A DNA stretch of 64,000 nt from an uncultured Nitrospira sp. Lineage in GTDB: Bacteria > Nitrospirota > Nitrospiria > Nitrospirales > Nitrospiraceae. Positions 51,946-59,782 of the stretch are shown piece by piece. The notes beneath the pieces are model-generated. The model did not search any database. It was given only the letters and a program-made list of their open reading frames with translations, and was not told the origin of the DNA. The stretch is from assembly GCA_946479785.1 (NCBI GenBank), contig CAMLHQ010000001.1:21351-85350 (forward strand). The letters are read 5' to 3'. Numbering within the stretch: position 1 is the first letter of the stretch; every line of letters starts with the position of its first letter. A program made the position numbers and the translations under genes.

Positions 51946-53429
51946 CGTCGTACGGTACCGACTTGCTCGTCATCCTTCCGGAGCTCATCATCGTCGCGGC
52001 CGCCTGTCTCGTACTGGTCCTCGATCCCATCACTCCCCCGGCGCGGAAGGAACTACTGGCCTGGCTCAGTTTGGGCAGCTTGGCCCTTTGTATCGGCCTG
52101 ACGGGAGGACAAATCACGGTCCTGAACGTGCGCCTGTCGGCCTTCAGCGGCCTGGTCGTAGTCGACGGGTACGCCCGTTTCTGGCAACTCCTTCTTTATG
52201 GCGTGACCGGCCTGACGATTCTCATGTCCTTGCCCTATCTCAAACTCGAACGACTCCATTTGGGGGAGTATTACGGCTTCATCCTGCTGGCCCTCTCCGG
52301 CATGATGGTCATGGTCTCGGCCGCCGATTTGCTGACGATCTATCTCGGCACCGAATTGATGTCGCTCTCGCTCTACGTCATGGCCGGACTCAAACGGTCT
52401 TCCCCACGCTCGTTGGAAGCCTCGGCCAAGTATTTTGTGTTGGGCGCCTTTTCCTCGGGCTTGCTGCTGTACGGCATCTCCCTCTTGTACGGCCTCAGCG
52501 GCAGCACCAGACTGGAAGCGATCGCCGGCGCCATCGGCACGAGAGGGTTCGAGGACCCTATGGTATTGATCGCGACGATTCTGCTCGCCGTGGGATTCGG
52601 ATTTAAGCTGGCCGTCGTCCCCTTTCACATGTGGACACCGGATGTCTATGAGGGCGCGCCGACATCCGTGACCGCCTTCATGGCCGTCGCCTCCAAGGCC
52701 GCCAGTTTTGCCGCTTTTCTCCGGGTGTTCGTCGAAGGGCTCGGAGGATTAAAGGCCGATTGGTCGAACTTGTTTATCCTTCTCTGCGTCCTGACGCTCG
52801 TACTTGGCAATGTGGTCGCCATCGTCCAGACCAACATCAAACGCATGTTAGCCTATTCCAGCATCGCGCATGCGGGCTATGCCTTGATCGGTCTGGTGGC
52901 CGCAGGCCGCAGCGCAGGGGAGTCTGGAGGGACCTTGGGGATCGCCAGCGTGATGCTCTATCTGACGTTCTATGCGTTCATGACGCTCGGCGCCTTTGCC
53001 GTCATCGCCATGTTCCGCAAGGGCGGACTCGAAGGGGAAGAGATCGAAGATTATACGGGCTTGGCCAAGCGCCAACCGCTGGCCGCGTTTCTGATGCTGG
53101 TATTCATGGTCTCGCTGGCCGGCATTCCCCCGACGGCGGGATTCATCGGCAAGTTTTATGTGTTCATGGCGGCAGTCGAAGCGGGATTGACCTGGCTGGC
53201 CGCGGTCGCGCTGATCTTTGCCGCAATCTCCGCCTACTACTACATGCGGGTCGTCATGCTGATGTACATGCGCGAACCGGATGCCTCTCTCGGCGCCCCC
53301 GCGCAACTCGTCGCCTCGCCTGCGCTGTCGATTGTCCTTGCCTGCGCCGTCGCCGGCGTGATTCTCTGCGGTCTTTTCCCCGGTCCGGTGGTCAGCCTCG
53401 CGCTTCAGTCCGTCCTCTCGCTCAAGTAA
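51942..53429 (+). CDS. nuoN: NADH-quinone oxidoreductase subunit N
   Basis: 495 residues. Third antiporter-like subunit, with YLGTELMSLSLYVMAGLKR and VPFHMWTPDVYEGAPT. It closes the operon; no intrinsic terminator is seen after it, and a BrkB-type gene begins 63 bases on. One copy each of L, M and N makes this a standard 14-subunit complex I (13 genes with the CD fusion). Confidence 0.96.
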   Translation: MTSYGTDLLVILPELIIVAAACLVLVLDPITPPARKELLAWLSLGSLALCIGLTGGQITVLNVRLSAFSGLVVVDGYARFWQLLLYGVTGLTILMSLPYLKLERLHLGEYYGFILLALSGMMVMVSAADLLTIYLGTELMSLSLYVMAGLKRSSPRSLEASAKYFVLGAFSSGLLLYGISLLYGLSGSTRLEAIAGAIGTRGFEDPMVLIATILLAVGFGFKLAVVPFHMWTPDVYEGAPTSVTAFMAVASKAASFAAFLRVFVEGLGGLKADWSNLFILLCVLTLVLGNVVAIVQTNIKRMLAYSSIAHAGYALIGLVAAGRSAGESGGTLGIASVMLYLTFYAFMTLGAFAVIAMFRKGGLEGEEIEDYTGLAKRQPLAAFLMLVFMVSLAGIPPTAGFIGKFYVFMAAVEAGLTWLAAVALIFAAISAYYYMRVVMLMYMREPDASLGAPAQLVASPALSIVLACAVAGVILCGLFPGPVVSLALQSVLSLK

Positions 53430-53477
53430 CAGCGTCAGCGTTCCTTTCGTGCACAAGACACGGACACGGACTCGTGC

Positions 53478-53483
53478 TAGGCT
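53478..53483 (+). promoter_or_regulatory. candidate extended -10 of the BrkB-type gene
   Basis: TGCTAGGCT, with the -10 hexamer TAGGCT at 53478-53483, nine bases before the ATG and without a ribosome site between. Predicts a leader of about three bases. Confidence 0.3.
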
Positions 53484-53492
53484 ACCTCTGTC

Positions 53493-54389
53493 ATGATTCC
53501 GATACTGATGTCATTGTGGCGACTGCTCCTTGCTGTAACCAAATCATTCTTGCGACATGGGTGCGCCAGCTTGGCGGCCTCCTTGGCTTTCTTCTCACTC
53601 CTCTCGTTGTTTCCCCTCGTGTTCATGCTCTTGTACGGCGTCAGCTTTATCGTCAGCCAGGACGTGATCGGCGGGCAGGTGCTGCTCAGCTTCCTCAAAG
53701 GATTTCTCCCCACGCTCGGAGAACGACTGGCGGTGGAATTGCAGCGGGTCAGCGAACTCAACACGGTGCGTTGGCTGGTCTTTCTGTCCTTCGCCTGGTT
53801 CGGCACGTTAGTGTTTTATGAACTGGACTATGCCCTCAACGTCGTCTTCGACAGCACCTGGAAGCGACACCCCTTGATCTCAACCGCCATCGCGGTTGCC
53901 TCACAGGGCGCCGCCGCCCTGCTGTTGATCGTGTCCTATGTCGCCACTCAAACGGTCAATTTCCTCACTGCCTATGTACCGCATCTTTGGGGGCTCGACT
54001 TGATCGCCCTGGCCGCGCACGATCTTTTTCTCACCTACACCCTCCCCTTCACCTTGGCTTTTTTGACGGTCGGCACGCTCTACCGCTACGTGCCGCGACG
54101 GCGGCCTCAATGGCGTGAAGCCTTGATCGGCTCGTTGACGTTCAGCCTCCTGTGGGTGGCCGCTAAGCTCATCTTTGTGACCTATAACGAGTACGCCACC
54201 GTCTACACCAAGTTGTACGGCTCGCTCCTTGAAGTGATCCTCCTGCTGCTCTGGATTTACTATTCGGCGCTGCTCTTCCTTCTCGGCGCCGTCGTCACCC
54301 ACGCTCTTCAGCAACGGACCCAGGCCGTCGCGGCCAACAGTTTTGCCCAGACTGGCGTTCCCTCGCCATCAGTCCCCGCCAGTCGTTGA
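53493..54389 (+). CDS. YihY/BrkB-family membrane protein
   Basis: 298 residues with six transmembrane helices and the family segments ASLAFFSLLSLFPLVFML, FYELDYALNVVFDSTWKR and EALIGSLTFSLLWVAAKLIF. The old names virulence factor BrkB and ribonuclease BN are misleading; the molecular role is unknown. No clear ribosome site before the ATG. Downstream of the nuo operon in the same direction. Confidence 0.85.
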   Translation: MIPILMSLWRLLLAVTKSFLRHGCASLAASLAFFSLLSLFPLVFMLLYGVSFIVSQDVIGGQVLLSFLKGFLPTLGERLAVELQRVSELNTVRWLVFLSFAWFGTLVFYELDYALNVVFDSTWKRHPLISTAIAVASQGAAALLLIVSYVATQTVNFLTAYVPHLWGLDLIALAAHDLFLTYTLPFTLAFLTVGTLYRYVPRRRPQWREALIGSLTFSLLWVAAKLIFVTYNEYATVYTKLYGSLLEVILLLLWIYYSALLFLLGAVVTHALQQRTQAVAANSFAQTGVPSPSVPASR

Positions 54390-54441
54390 TATTCTCCTGT
54401 CGGCTTCTAGCCTTTTTCTGGCCGAGACGTTCCTTCGCCGC

Positions 54442-54447
54442 TAGAAT
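54442..54447 (+). promoter_or_regulatory. candidate -10 element of the ECF-like gene
   Basis: TAGAAT within CTAGAATGAG, 25 bases before the ATG at 54473. The same TAGAATGAG string occurs before uvrC at 59772-59780. No good -35 seen. Confidence 0.3.
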
Positions 54448-54472
54448 GAGTCCCTGAAACGGGAGGCCAGAT

Positions 54473-55831
54473 ATGCCTGAAGAAATCGGAAAAGAGCTGC
54501 TGATGCTAGGCGGGACCATTGTCGGCTTCATCGCGGCGTTGCTGACGGTGATGGAAAAACTGATGGATATTCAGCACCGGATGGGCTCGCGCAAGGATCG
54601 GAGGACGCCGGCCGCCCAGGAACGGCAGACGCAGGAATCCGTCTCGAGCATTGATTTCTTCTCGGCCAAGCCCTTCCGCGGCACTTCCTATCTCTTGATG
54701 TACGAAACAGGCGTCATCGTCGCTGCCGGACTCCTGCTGAACTATGTCGGCCTCACGCTCAGCCGGCACTTGGAAAGCATTCTCTTTCTCGACATGACCG
54801 GCACGGCATTGGTGGCATTTCTGTTGGGACCCTGGTGGGGAGCCATCGTCGCGTTGCTCTCAAATTCGGTCGTCAATTGGCTCCTCTTCCCGGAATCCGG
54901 CGCGGACGTGATCATTTTCCCCTGGTCACTCGTCAGCATGACCGGCGCTCTGTACTGGGGGTGGATGTCAAGGCAGGCTGGGTTCCAGAAATATCTTCGT
55001 ACCGGCAAGAGCTCCGCACTTTCACACGCCTGGTTCCTGTATATTTTCGGCGTCGGCGGTGCCATGATCATGAGCATCCCCGGCACGTTTATTCAGGCTG
55101 CCTTACACGAACATTCGACGTTCGCCTTGAATCCTGACGTTGCCGAAACGCTTCATGCCCGGGTGTTGCAATGGGAGCAGATGGTCCATGACTATCTCGA
55201 ATCGCTGTTCGGACTGACCTGGGGAGAACACGTCGGCTGGTGGGTCGTCAACTGGTTCCAAAATTGGGTCCGCTACATACCTGACAAAACGATGAGCGCA
55301 GCCATTGCGCTCGTGGTCCTCAAGTACGGGTATCCGCTGTTCGAACGGGAATTGATCCATGGTGGCCCCGAGGGGGAACGGCCACAGGACCAGCGGGCGC
55401 TGCCGTTGGTCTTGGGACTGCTCTATGCTCCCTCATTCGCCACGCTCATCAGCAGCGAGACCTACGGAGACAGCACCTATTGGCCGCTCTGGGCCATGCC
55501 GTGGGCCATGATTCTGATCGGGTATGTGTATCTGCGCTATTGGGGAGCCAGCGAATCCACGTTAAACGAAGCCAGACTCCAACGCGCCGAACGTTATGCG
55601 CGGGCCTTGAAACCGATCGGGAAAGAAGCCTCTTACGAATTCTGCAGACGATTGACCTTCATGACGCTGATTGCGAGCCTGCTCTTCGCGCTCTGCCTGC
55701 CCATCATCCTGATGGACTTCTATCGGGTCACCTTCAAGTTCTTCTGCGTCGTGTACGGATTTCTCCTCGTCGTCCACCTTGTACGCATCGCCATCGCGCA
55801 GAATATCTCTATCGCGAGGGCGGACGGATAA
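54473..55831 (+). CDS. multi-pass membrane protein with ECF S-component-like region
   Basis: 452 residues. An N-terminal helix and a charged cytoplasmic stretch (about 40-65) are followed by about ten hydrophobic segments. The part LESILFLDMTGTALVAFLLG then PWWGAIVALLSNSVVNWL resembles the substrate-binding S components of ECF vitamin transporters, but the protein is more than twice their usual length and no ECF ATPase or T-component genes adjoin it. GGGAGG lies before the ATG. Substrate unknown; a transporter-like or sensory role is inference. Confidence 0.5.
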   Translation: MPEEIGKELLMLGGTIVGFIAALLTVMEKLMDIQHRMGSRKDRRTPAAQERQTQESVSSIDFFSAKPFRGTSYLLMYETGVIVAAGLLLNYVGLTLSRHLESILFLDMTGTALVAFLLGPWWGAIVALLSNSVVNWLLFPESGADVIIFPWSLVSMTGALYWGWMSRQAGFQKYLRTGKSSALSHAWFLYIFGVGGAMIMSIPGTFIQAALHEHSTFALNPDVAETLHARVLQWEQMVHDYLESLFGLTWGEHVGWWVVNWFQNWVRYIPDKTMSAAIALVVLKYGYPLFERELIHGGPEGERPQDQRALPLVLGLLYAPSFATLISSETYGDSTYWPLWAMPWAMILIGYVYLRYWGASESTLNEARLQRAERYARALKPIGKEASYEFCRRLTFMTLIASLLFALCLPIILMDFYRVTFKFFCVVYGFLLVVHLVRIAIAQNISIARADG

Positions 55832-55861
55832 CACCGGTTTAGGAGATCTCCTTACTCTTCG

Positions 55862-57013
55862 TCAGCCTTTATGCAGTTGCAGAAATTGCGCGATGGCAGA
55901 TCGCGTAACCAGACCTAGAGGCTGCCCCTGCTCCACGACGACTAACCGATCCCATCCGGTCTGAACCATCCGTTCCATCGCCTGCATGATCGACCAATCA
56001 GGCGGAATGAACAGTTCCGGCGAAGCTGGACGCATGACATCCCGAACTGTTCGCCAGGACCACAGGCCTTGGGGAACGGCTTGCACATCTTCGACGGAGA
56101 TAAGGCCGATAATCTCCCCCTCATCTGCGACAGGGAAGCCACCGTAACCATACGCCACGAAGAACTCGTCCACCACGGTCTGAACCGCCAGATGTGGAGC
56201 AACCGTCACGACGGCGCGAATCATGACATCGCGAACGGCGGTTGCCGACAGTGTGATGCGAAGCGTGACTTGCTTCCTGGTGCTCCAGGCCGCACCGAAG
56301 AGGAACGCGCCGATGAACATCAGCCAGCCTCCGTTGCTGGCCGTCGACTGCTCGAGTGCTCCCGAGATGGCGCCGCCCAGTAGAACGGCACCAAGCCCCG
56401 CGAGCAGCACTCCGAATCCCAGTCCAATCAGCGCCGCTTGGCTGGTGGCCCGATGAAAATTGTTGCCCCAAGCCCAGAGCCCAGCGCGCAGCGCCCGTCC
56501 ACCATCCAATGGAAAGCCTGGAATCAGATTGAAGAGGCCCAGCTGGACGTTCACGATGCCCAAGAGCCCTCCCAGCACGACAAACCCTTGTCCCCCGGAC
56601 GGCATAGGCAACGACTCCGCAGCCACAGCCAGACCCAGACAACACAGGCCGAGGGCAAAGCTCACGAGCGGCCCGGCCATGGCAATGAGAAATTCGGCCT
56701 TCGGACTGGGAGGCTCTTTTCTCATTTGAGCGATACCACCGAAGAGAAACAGAGTAATCTGGCCGATCGGAATGCGATACCGTTGCGCCACATACGAATG
56801 ACCGAGTTCGTGCAAGAGCACGGAGAGAAAGAGCAGCAGCGCCGCTACGGCACCCATGCCCCAATAGCGCAACCCCGACAGGCCGGGCAGGGCTCCGGGC
56901 AAGTACCCCGTCGCCAATGACCAGGTCATGAAGACGAACACAAGGAACCATGAGGCATGGATGCGGATCGGAATCCCCAACGCCCGCCCGATTTCCCAAG
57001 CCGGCACATTCAT
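55862..57013 (-). CDS. site-2 protease-type M50 metalloprotease with CBS pair
   Basis: 383 residues. Intramembrane metalloprotease: zinc motif HELGH in LLHELGHSYVAQ near residue 65 and the second motif LIPGFPLDGGRALRA near 150. After six helices comes a C-terminal tandem CBS domain (about 245-380) that could sense adenine nucleotides, the arrangement of the SpoIVFB/Rip3-like subgroup. The start at 57013 (MNVPAWEIGRALG) fits the family. Divergent from the NodB gene; target substrate unknown. Confidence 0.88.
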   Translation of the reverse strand: MNVPAWEIGRALGIPIRIHASWFLVFVFMTWSLATGYLPGALPGLSGLRYWGMGAVAALLLFLSVLLHELGHSYVAQRYRIPIGQITLFLFGGIAQMRKEPPSPKAEFLIAMAGPLVSFALGLCCLGLAVAAESLPMPSGGQGFVVLGGLLGIVNVQLGLFNLIPGFPLDGGRALRAGLWAWGNNFHRATSQAALIGLGFGVLLAGLGAVLLGGAISGALEQSTASNGGWLMFIGAFLFGAAWSTRKQVTLRITLSATAVRDVMIRAVVTVAPHLAVQTVVDEFFVAYGYGGFPVADEGEIIGLISVEDVQAVPQGLWSWRTVRDVMRPASPELFIPPDWSIMQAMERMVQTGWDRLVVVEQGQPLGLVTRSAIAQFLQLHKG

Positions 57014-57100
57014 AGGATCACCGTAGCAGCGCACAAATCGCACCGTCAACTGCTGCCTGCCTCCAGACATTTCGCACAGTTAACGCCGGGAGTCTTCGGG

Positions 57101-57106
57101 TATACT
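57101..57106 (+). promoter_or_regulatory. candidate -10 of the NodB-type gene
   Basis: TATACT seven bases before the ATG at 57114, with no ribosome site between; the predicted mRNA begins at or next to the start codon. Confidence 0.35.
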
Positions 57107-57113
57107 AAAGAAC

Positions 57114-57821
57114 ATGCGTCAACAACTCGTACCTTGGATCGTGATCGCTTGCTTTTTTCTAATGCTGAGGGGGCCGGCACAGAGCCAAGCGCAGGTCATT
57201 AAATCGGGCCCATCCGCCTGCCCTGTGATCGCGCTGACGTTCGATCTCTGCCCGGTCCGCAAGGGCACCGGTTATGACAAGGCCCTTGTTGATTATTTGG
57301 TTGAACACAAAATCCCTGCGACCTTCTTCATGTCCGGCCAATGGATGGCCAAACACGATCCCGAAGTCGAACAGCTCCTGGAGATCGGCTTCTTCGAAGT
57401 GGGCACCCACGGGAATGTCCATGCTCATCTTCCCATGCACAACGCTGAGGAGCAACGAACGGAAATACTCGGTCCCGTCAGGCTACTCAGCGAACACTAT
57501 GCCCACGAAGCAGTACTGTTTCGCCCGCCCTACGGGGAATACAACAACGTGACGATCGATGTGGTCAGGACCTTGGGCCTCCAGTTTATTCAATGGAATA
57601 TTGAATCGGGCGATCCGGACCCGAGTCTCTCGGCAGACCAGATCGTGGCCCGCATCGATAAGCGCGCCAGGCCTGGAAGCATCGTGGTGTTGCATGCCAA
57701 CGGGAAAGGCAAGCACACGCGGCAAGTCATTCAACGGCTCATCGCCGACGTGTTTCCGCGTAAAGGGCTGAACCCTACGACCGTGAGCGAACTCCTGTCC
57801 TGTAAACCATCGACCCCATGA
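57114..57821 (+). CDS. exported polysaccharide deacetylase with variant metal motif
   Basis: 235 residues: signal peptide (about 1-26) and a NodB-fold domain. The catalytic motif, usually TFDDGP, is TFDLCP (residues 42-47): the base D44 is kept but the second aspartate, a metal ligand, is L45. The histidine motif THGNVHAH (98-105) is present and RPPYGEYN follows. Members of this TFDLC variant branch exist, but their activity is not clear to me. It could deacetylate a surface glycan with altered metal use. The stop overlaps the next gene by four bases. Confidence 0.75.
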   Translation: MRQQLVPWIVIACFFLMLRGPAQSQAQVIKSGPSACPVIALTFDLCPVRKGTGYDKALVDYLVEHKIPATFFMSGQWMAKHDPEVEQLLEIGFFEVGTHGNVHAHLPMHNAEEQRTEILGPVRLLSEHYAHEAVLFRPPYGEYNNVTIDVVRTLGLQFIQWNIESGDPDPSLSADQIVARIDKRARPGSIVVLHANGKGKHTRQVIQRLIADVFPRKGLNPTTVSELLSCKPSTP

Positions 57822-58291
57822 GCAGCCAGTCAATCAGACCTATGCGGCCCGACGACCGCGATACCGTCATCGCGCTGCTCGGCGACTCCGATCCCTGGAA
57901 AACGCTTGGGTACGATCAAGAAGATTGGGGGCGGATTTTTTGTCCGACCCCCCAAGGTCGAGAAAGTTTCGTGGGCGAAATCGAAGGAAGGATCGCTGCC
58001 ATTGCGATCGTTCGCCCAAAATTTTTGCTCGGGGACTATTTGGAACTGTTGGGCGTGGCAGTGTGGGCCAGAGGCAAGGGAATGGGGAAGCAGTTGCTCA
58101 CGCACGTTGAAGCATCGGTGTTTGCAAGAACCAAGAACTTGTTTGCCTGCGTGTCGGATTTCAATCAGGGAGCGCGCGAATTTTACATGAAACAGGGCTA
58201 TCAAGAGATCGGCCCTATGCCGAATTTCTTGATCCCCGGCACAGCCGAGATTCTGTTGCGAAAAACCATTGGACCGTCCAGGAAAAACTAA
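57818..58291 (+). CDS. GNAT-family N-acetyltransferase
   Basis: 157 residues with the GNAT acetyl-CoA loop RGKGMGKQLLTHVE near 88-101 and the C-terminal SDFNQGAREFYMKQGYQEIG. It transfers an acetyl group to an unknown amine. The ATG overlaps the NodB-type stop codon by four bases, so the two are coupled. No further substrate clue. Confidence 0.85.
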   Translation: MSSQSIRPMRPDDRDTVIALLGDSDPWKTLGYDQEDWGRIFCPTPQGRESFVGEIEGRIAAIAIVRPKFLLGDYLELLGVAVWARGKGMGKQLLTHVEASVFARTKNLFACVSDFNQGAREFYMKQGYQEIGPMPNFLIPGTAEILLRKTIGPSRKN

Positions 58292-58335
58292 TCGCCATGC
58301 TCCATTTCTCTTGCTACCAGCCCTACGCCATCTGC

Positions 58336-58341
58336 TATAAG
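58336..58341 (+). promoter_or_regulatory. candidate extended -10 of the glyoxalase-like gene
   Basis: TGCTATAAG with TATAAG at 58336-58341, eight bases before the ATG at 58350. No ribosome site follows, so a nearly leaderless mRNA is predicted. Confidence 0.35.
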
Positions 58342-58349
58342 TTCCGAGT

Positions 58350-58748
58350 ATGAAGGTTAAAAAGCTCCTCCACACCCGTATGCGCGTCAGCGATATGGAC
58401 CAGACCATCGCCTTTTATACAGACGTGCTGGGCCTTGAGGTGTTGGAGCGGAAGACGTCTCCTCGCGGTTCTCACCTTGCGTTCCTGCGCGTGCCGAACA
58501 GCGATGAATTGATCGAGCTGTGCAGTTTCCCTCCAAGCGGTCCCGTACGAGTCCAGGAAGATCTCGTGCATCTCGCCTTCCAGGTCGAGAACCTCGACGA
58601 CACCATCGCGAGTCTGAACAAGAAAGGCATCAGAGTCACCGACGGTCCGACCAACACGTCGTCGGGCAGCCGTTTCATTTTCATCGATGCTCCGGACGGG
58701 TATGAAGTCGAACTGATCGAGCGGCCGGCCGGTGTGGCTATCGTGTAG
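58350..58748 (+). CDS. VOC-family protein, glyoxalase I-like
   Basis: 132 residues in two beta-alpha-beta-beta-beta modules. Metal-ligand positions of glyoxalase I are filled: H8 (LLHTRMRV), a glutamate in LIELCSF, H72 (LVHLAFQV) and E124 (YEVELIE). Lactoylglutathione lyase or a related glyoxalase/dioxygenase-like function is likely, but the glutathione-binding residues cannot be judged by eye. Confidence 0.8.
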   Translation: MKVKKLLHTRMRVSDMDQTIAFYTDVLGLEVLERKTSPRGSHLAFLRVPNSDELIELCSFPPSGPVRVQEDLVHLAFQVENLDDTIASLNKKGIRVTDGPTNTSSGSRFIFIDAPDGYEVELIERPAGVAIV

Positions 58749-58864
58749 ACCCGGTCCGACCTCACAGCTCCTCTCTCGTATCATGGACTATTGACCAGTG
58801 CCCCTTGACCAAGTACCCTCTCACCCCGTTTAACCCAGTGAGATGACTTCTCAAGGAGACTGGT

Positions 58865-59734
58865 ATGAAGAACGGATTCTTCCGCGGCCACGGTTTGGGC
58901 AACGACTACATTGTGGTTGACCCGAAAGTTCTCAGCTTCAAGTTGACGTCCAAGAACATCGAGCTCATCTGCAACCGCAACTGGGGACTGGGCAGCGACG
59001 GCATTCTTGCGCTCGCGCCCTCCAAAAAGGCGGACTTTGGCCTGCGGATTTTCAATCCGGACGGCAGCGAAGCGGAAAAATCCGGCAATGGACTTCGCAT
59101 CTTCGCTCGATATCTCCATGCGATGGGCAAGACAAGGAAGAAACGCTTTACGGTGGAGACGAAAGGCGGCCTGGTCACGATCGATCTTCACCTCGATCGA
59201 CAGGGAGACGCCAGCGCCGTCACGGTCGAAATGGGTCGGGCCACGTTCAAGCCGGCCGCCTTGCCCTGTACACTTCCGGCGGATGAGTTGATCCAGCAAC
59301 CGATTGAAGCGGCCGGGCGCTTACTGACATTCACCGGCGTCAGTGTGGGAAATCCCCATTGTGTCGTCTTCAGGCAGGCGACCGAGTCCTGGTCGCGAGA
59401 GGATCTGCTTGCCCTCGGCCCGGCGTTGGAGCATCACGCGATCTTTCCCAAACGTACCAACGTACAGCTCGCAATTCCCACCGGTCCCAAAGAACTCTTC
59501 ATCCTCATCTGGGAACGCGGCGCCGGTGAAACTCAGGCCTCCGGTTCATCATCCTGTGCCGCAGCCAGCGCCGCAGTACGCCTCGGCCTGGTCAAAAGCC
59601 CGGTGACGGTGAAGATGCCTGGAGGGACGCTGAACATCGATGTCGCACAGGACTTCAGCCTCACAATGACGGGGCCGGTGGCCGAAGTGGCCAGAGGCAC
59701 GCTGAGTCCGTCGTTCGTGCGTTCGCTCAAGTAA
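58865..59734 (+). CDS. diaminopimelate-epimerase-fold protein lacking both catalytic cysteines
   Basis: 289 residues with the two pseudo-symmetric halves of DapF: GHGLGNDYIVVD, NWGLGSDGIL, FNPDGSEAEKSGNGLR, VGNPHCVVF and WERGAGETQASGSSSC. In true DapF the two catalytic cysteines lie in (M/K)CGNG and ACGTG. Here they are Ser73 (TCC at 59081-59083) and Ser226 (TCC at 59540-59542). Thus the usual two-base thiol mechanism is not available, and an epimerase role in lysine/murein synthesis should not be assumed. AAGGAG precedes the ATG. It may be a distinct isomerase subfamily. Confidence 0.75.
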   Translation: MKNGFFRGHGLGNDYIVVDPKVLSFKLTSKNIELICNRNWGLGSDGILALAPSKKADFGLRIFNPDGSEAEKSGNGLRIFARYLHAMGKTRKKRFTVETKGGLVTIDLHLDRQGDASAVTVEMGRATFKPAALPCTLPADELIQQPIEAAGRLLTFTGVSVGNPHCVVFRQATESWSREDLLALGPALEHHAIFPKRTNVQLAIPTGPKELFILIWERGAGETQASGSSSCAAASAAVRLGLVKSPVTVKMPGGTLNIDVAQDFSLTMTGPVAEVARGTLSPSFVRSLK

Positions 59735-59782
59735 CCACGGCTTAACCTTGCCCAGCACGGCGAAGGCCTCGTAGAATGAGGC

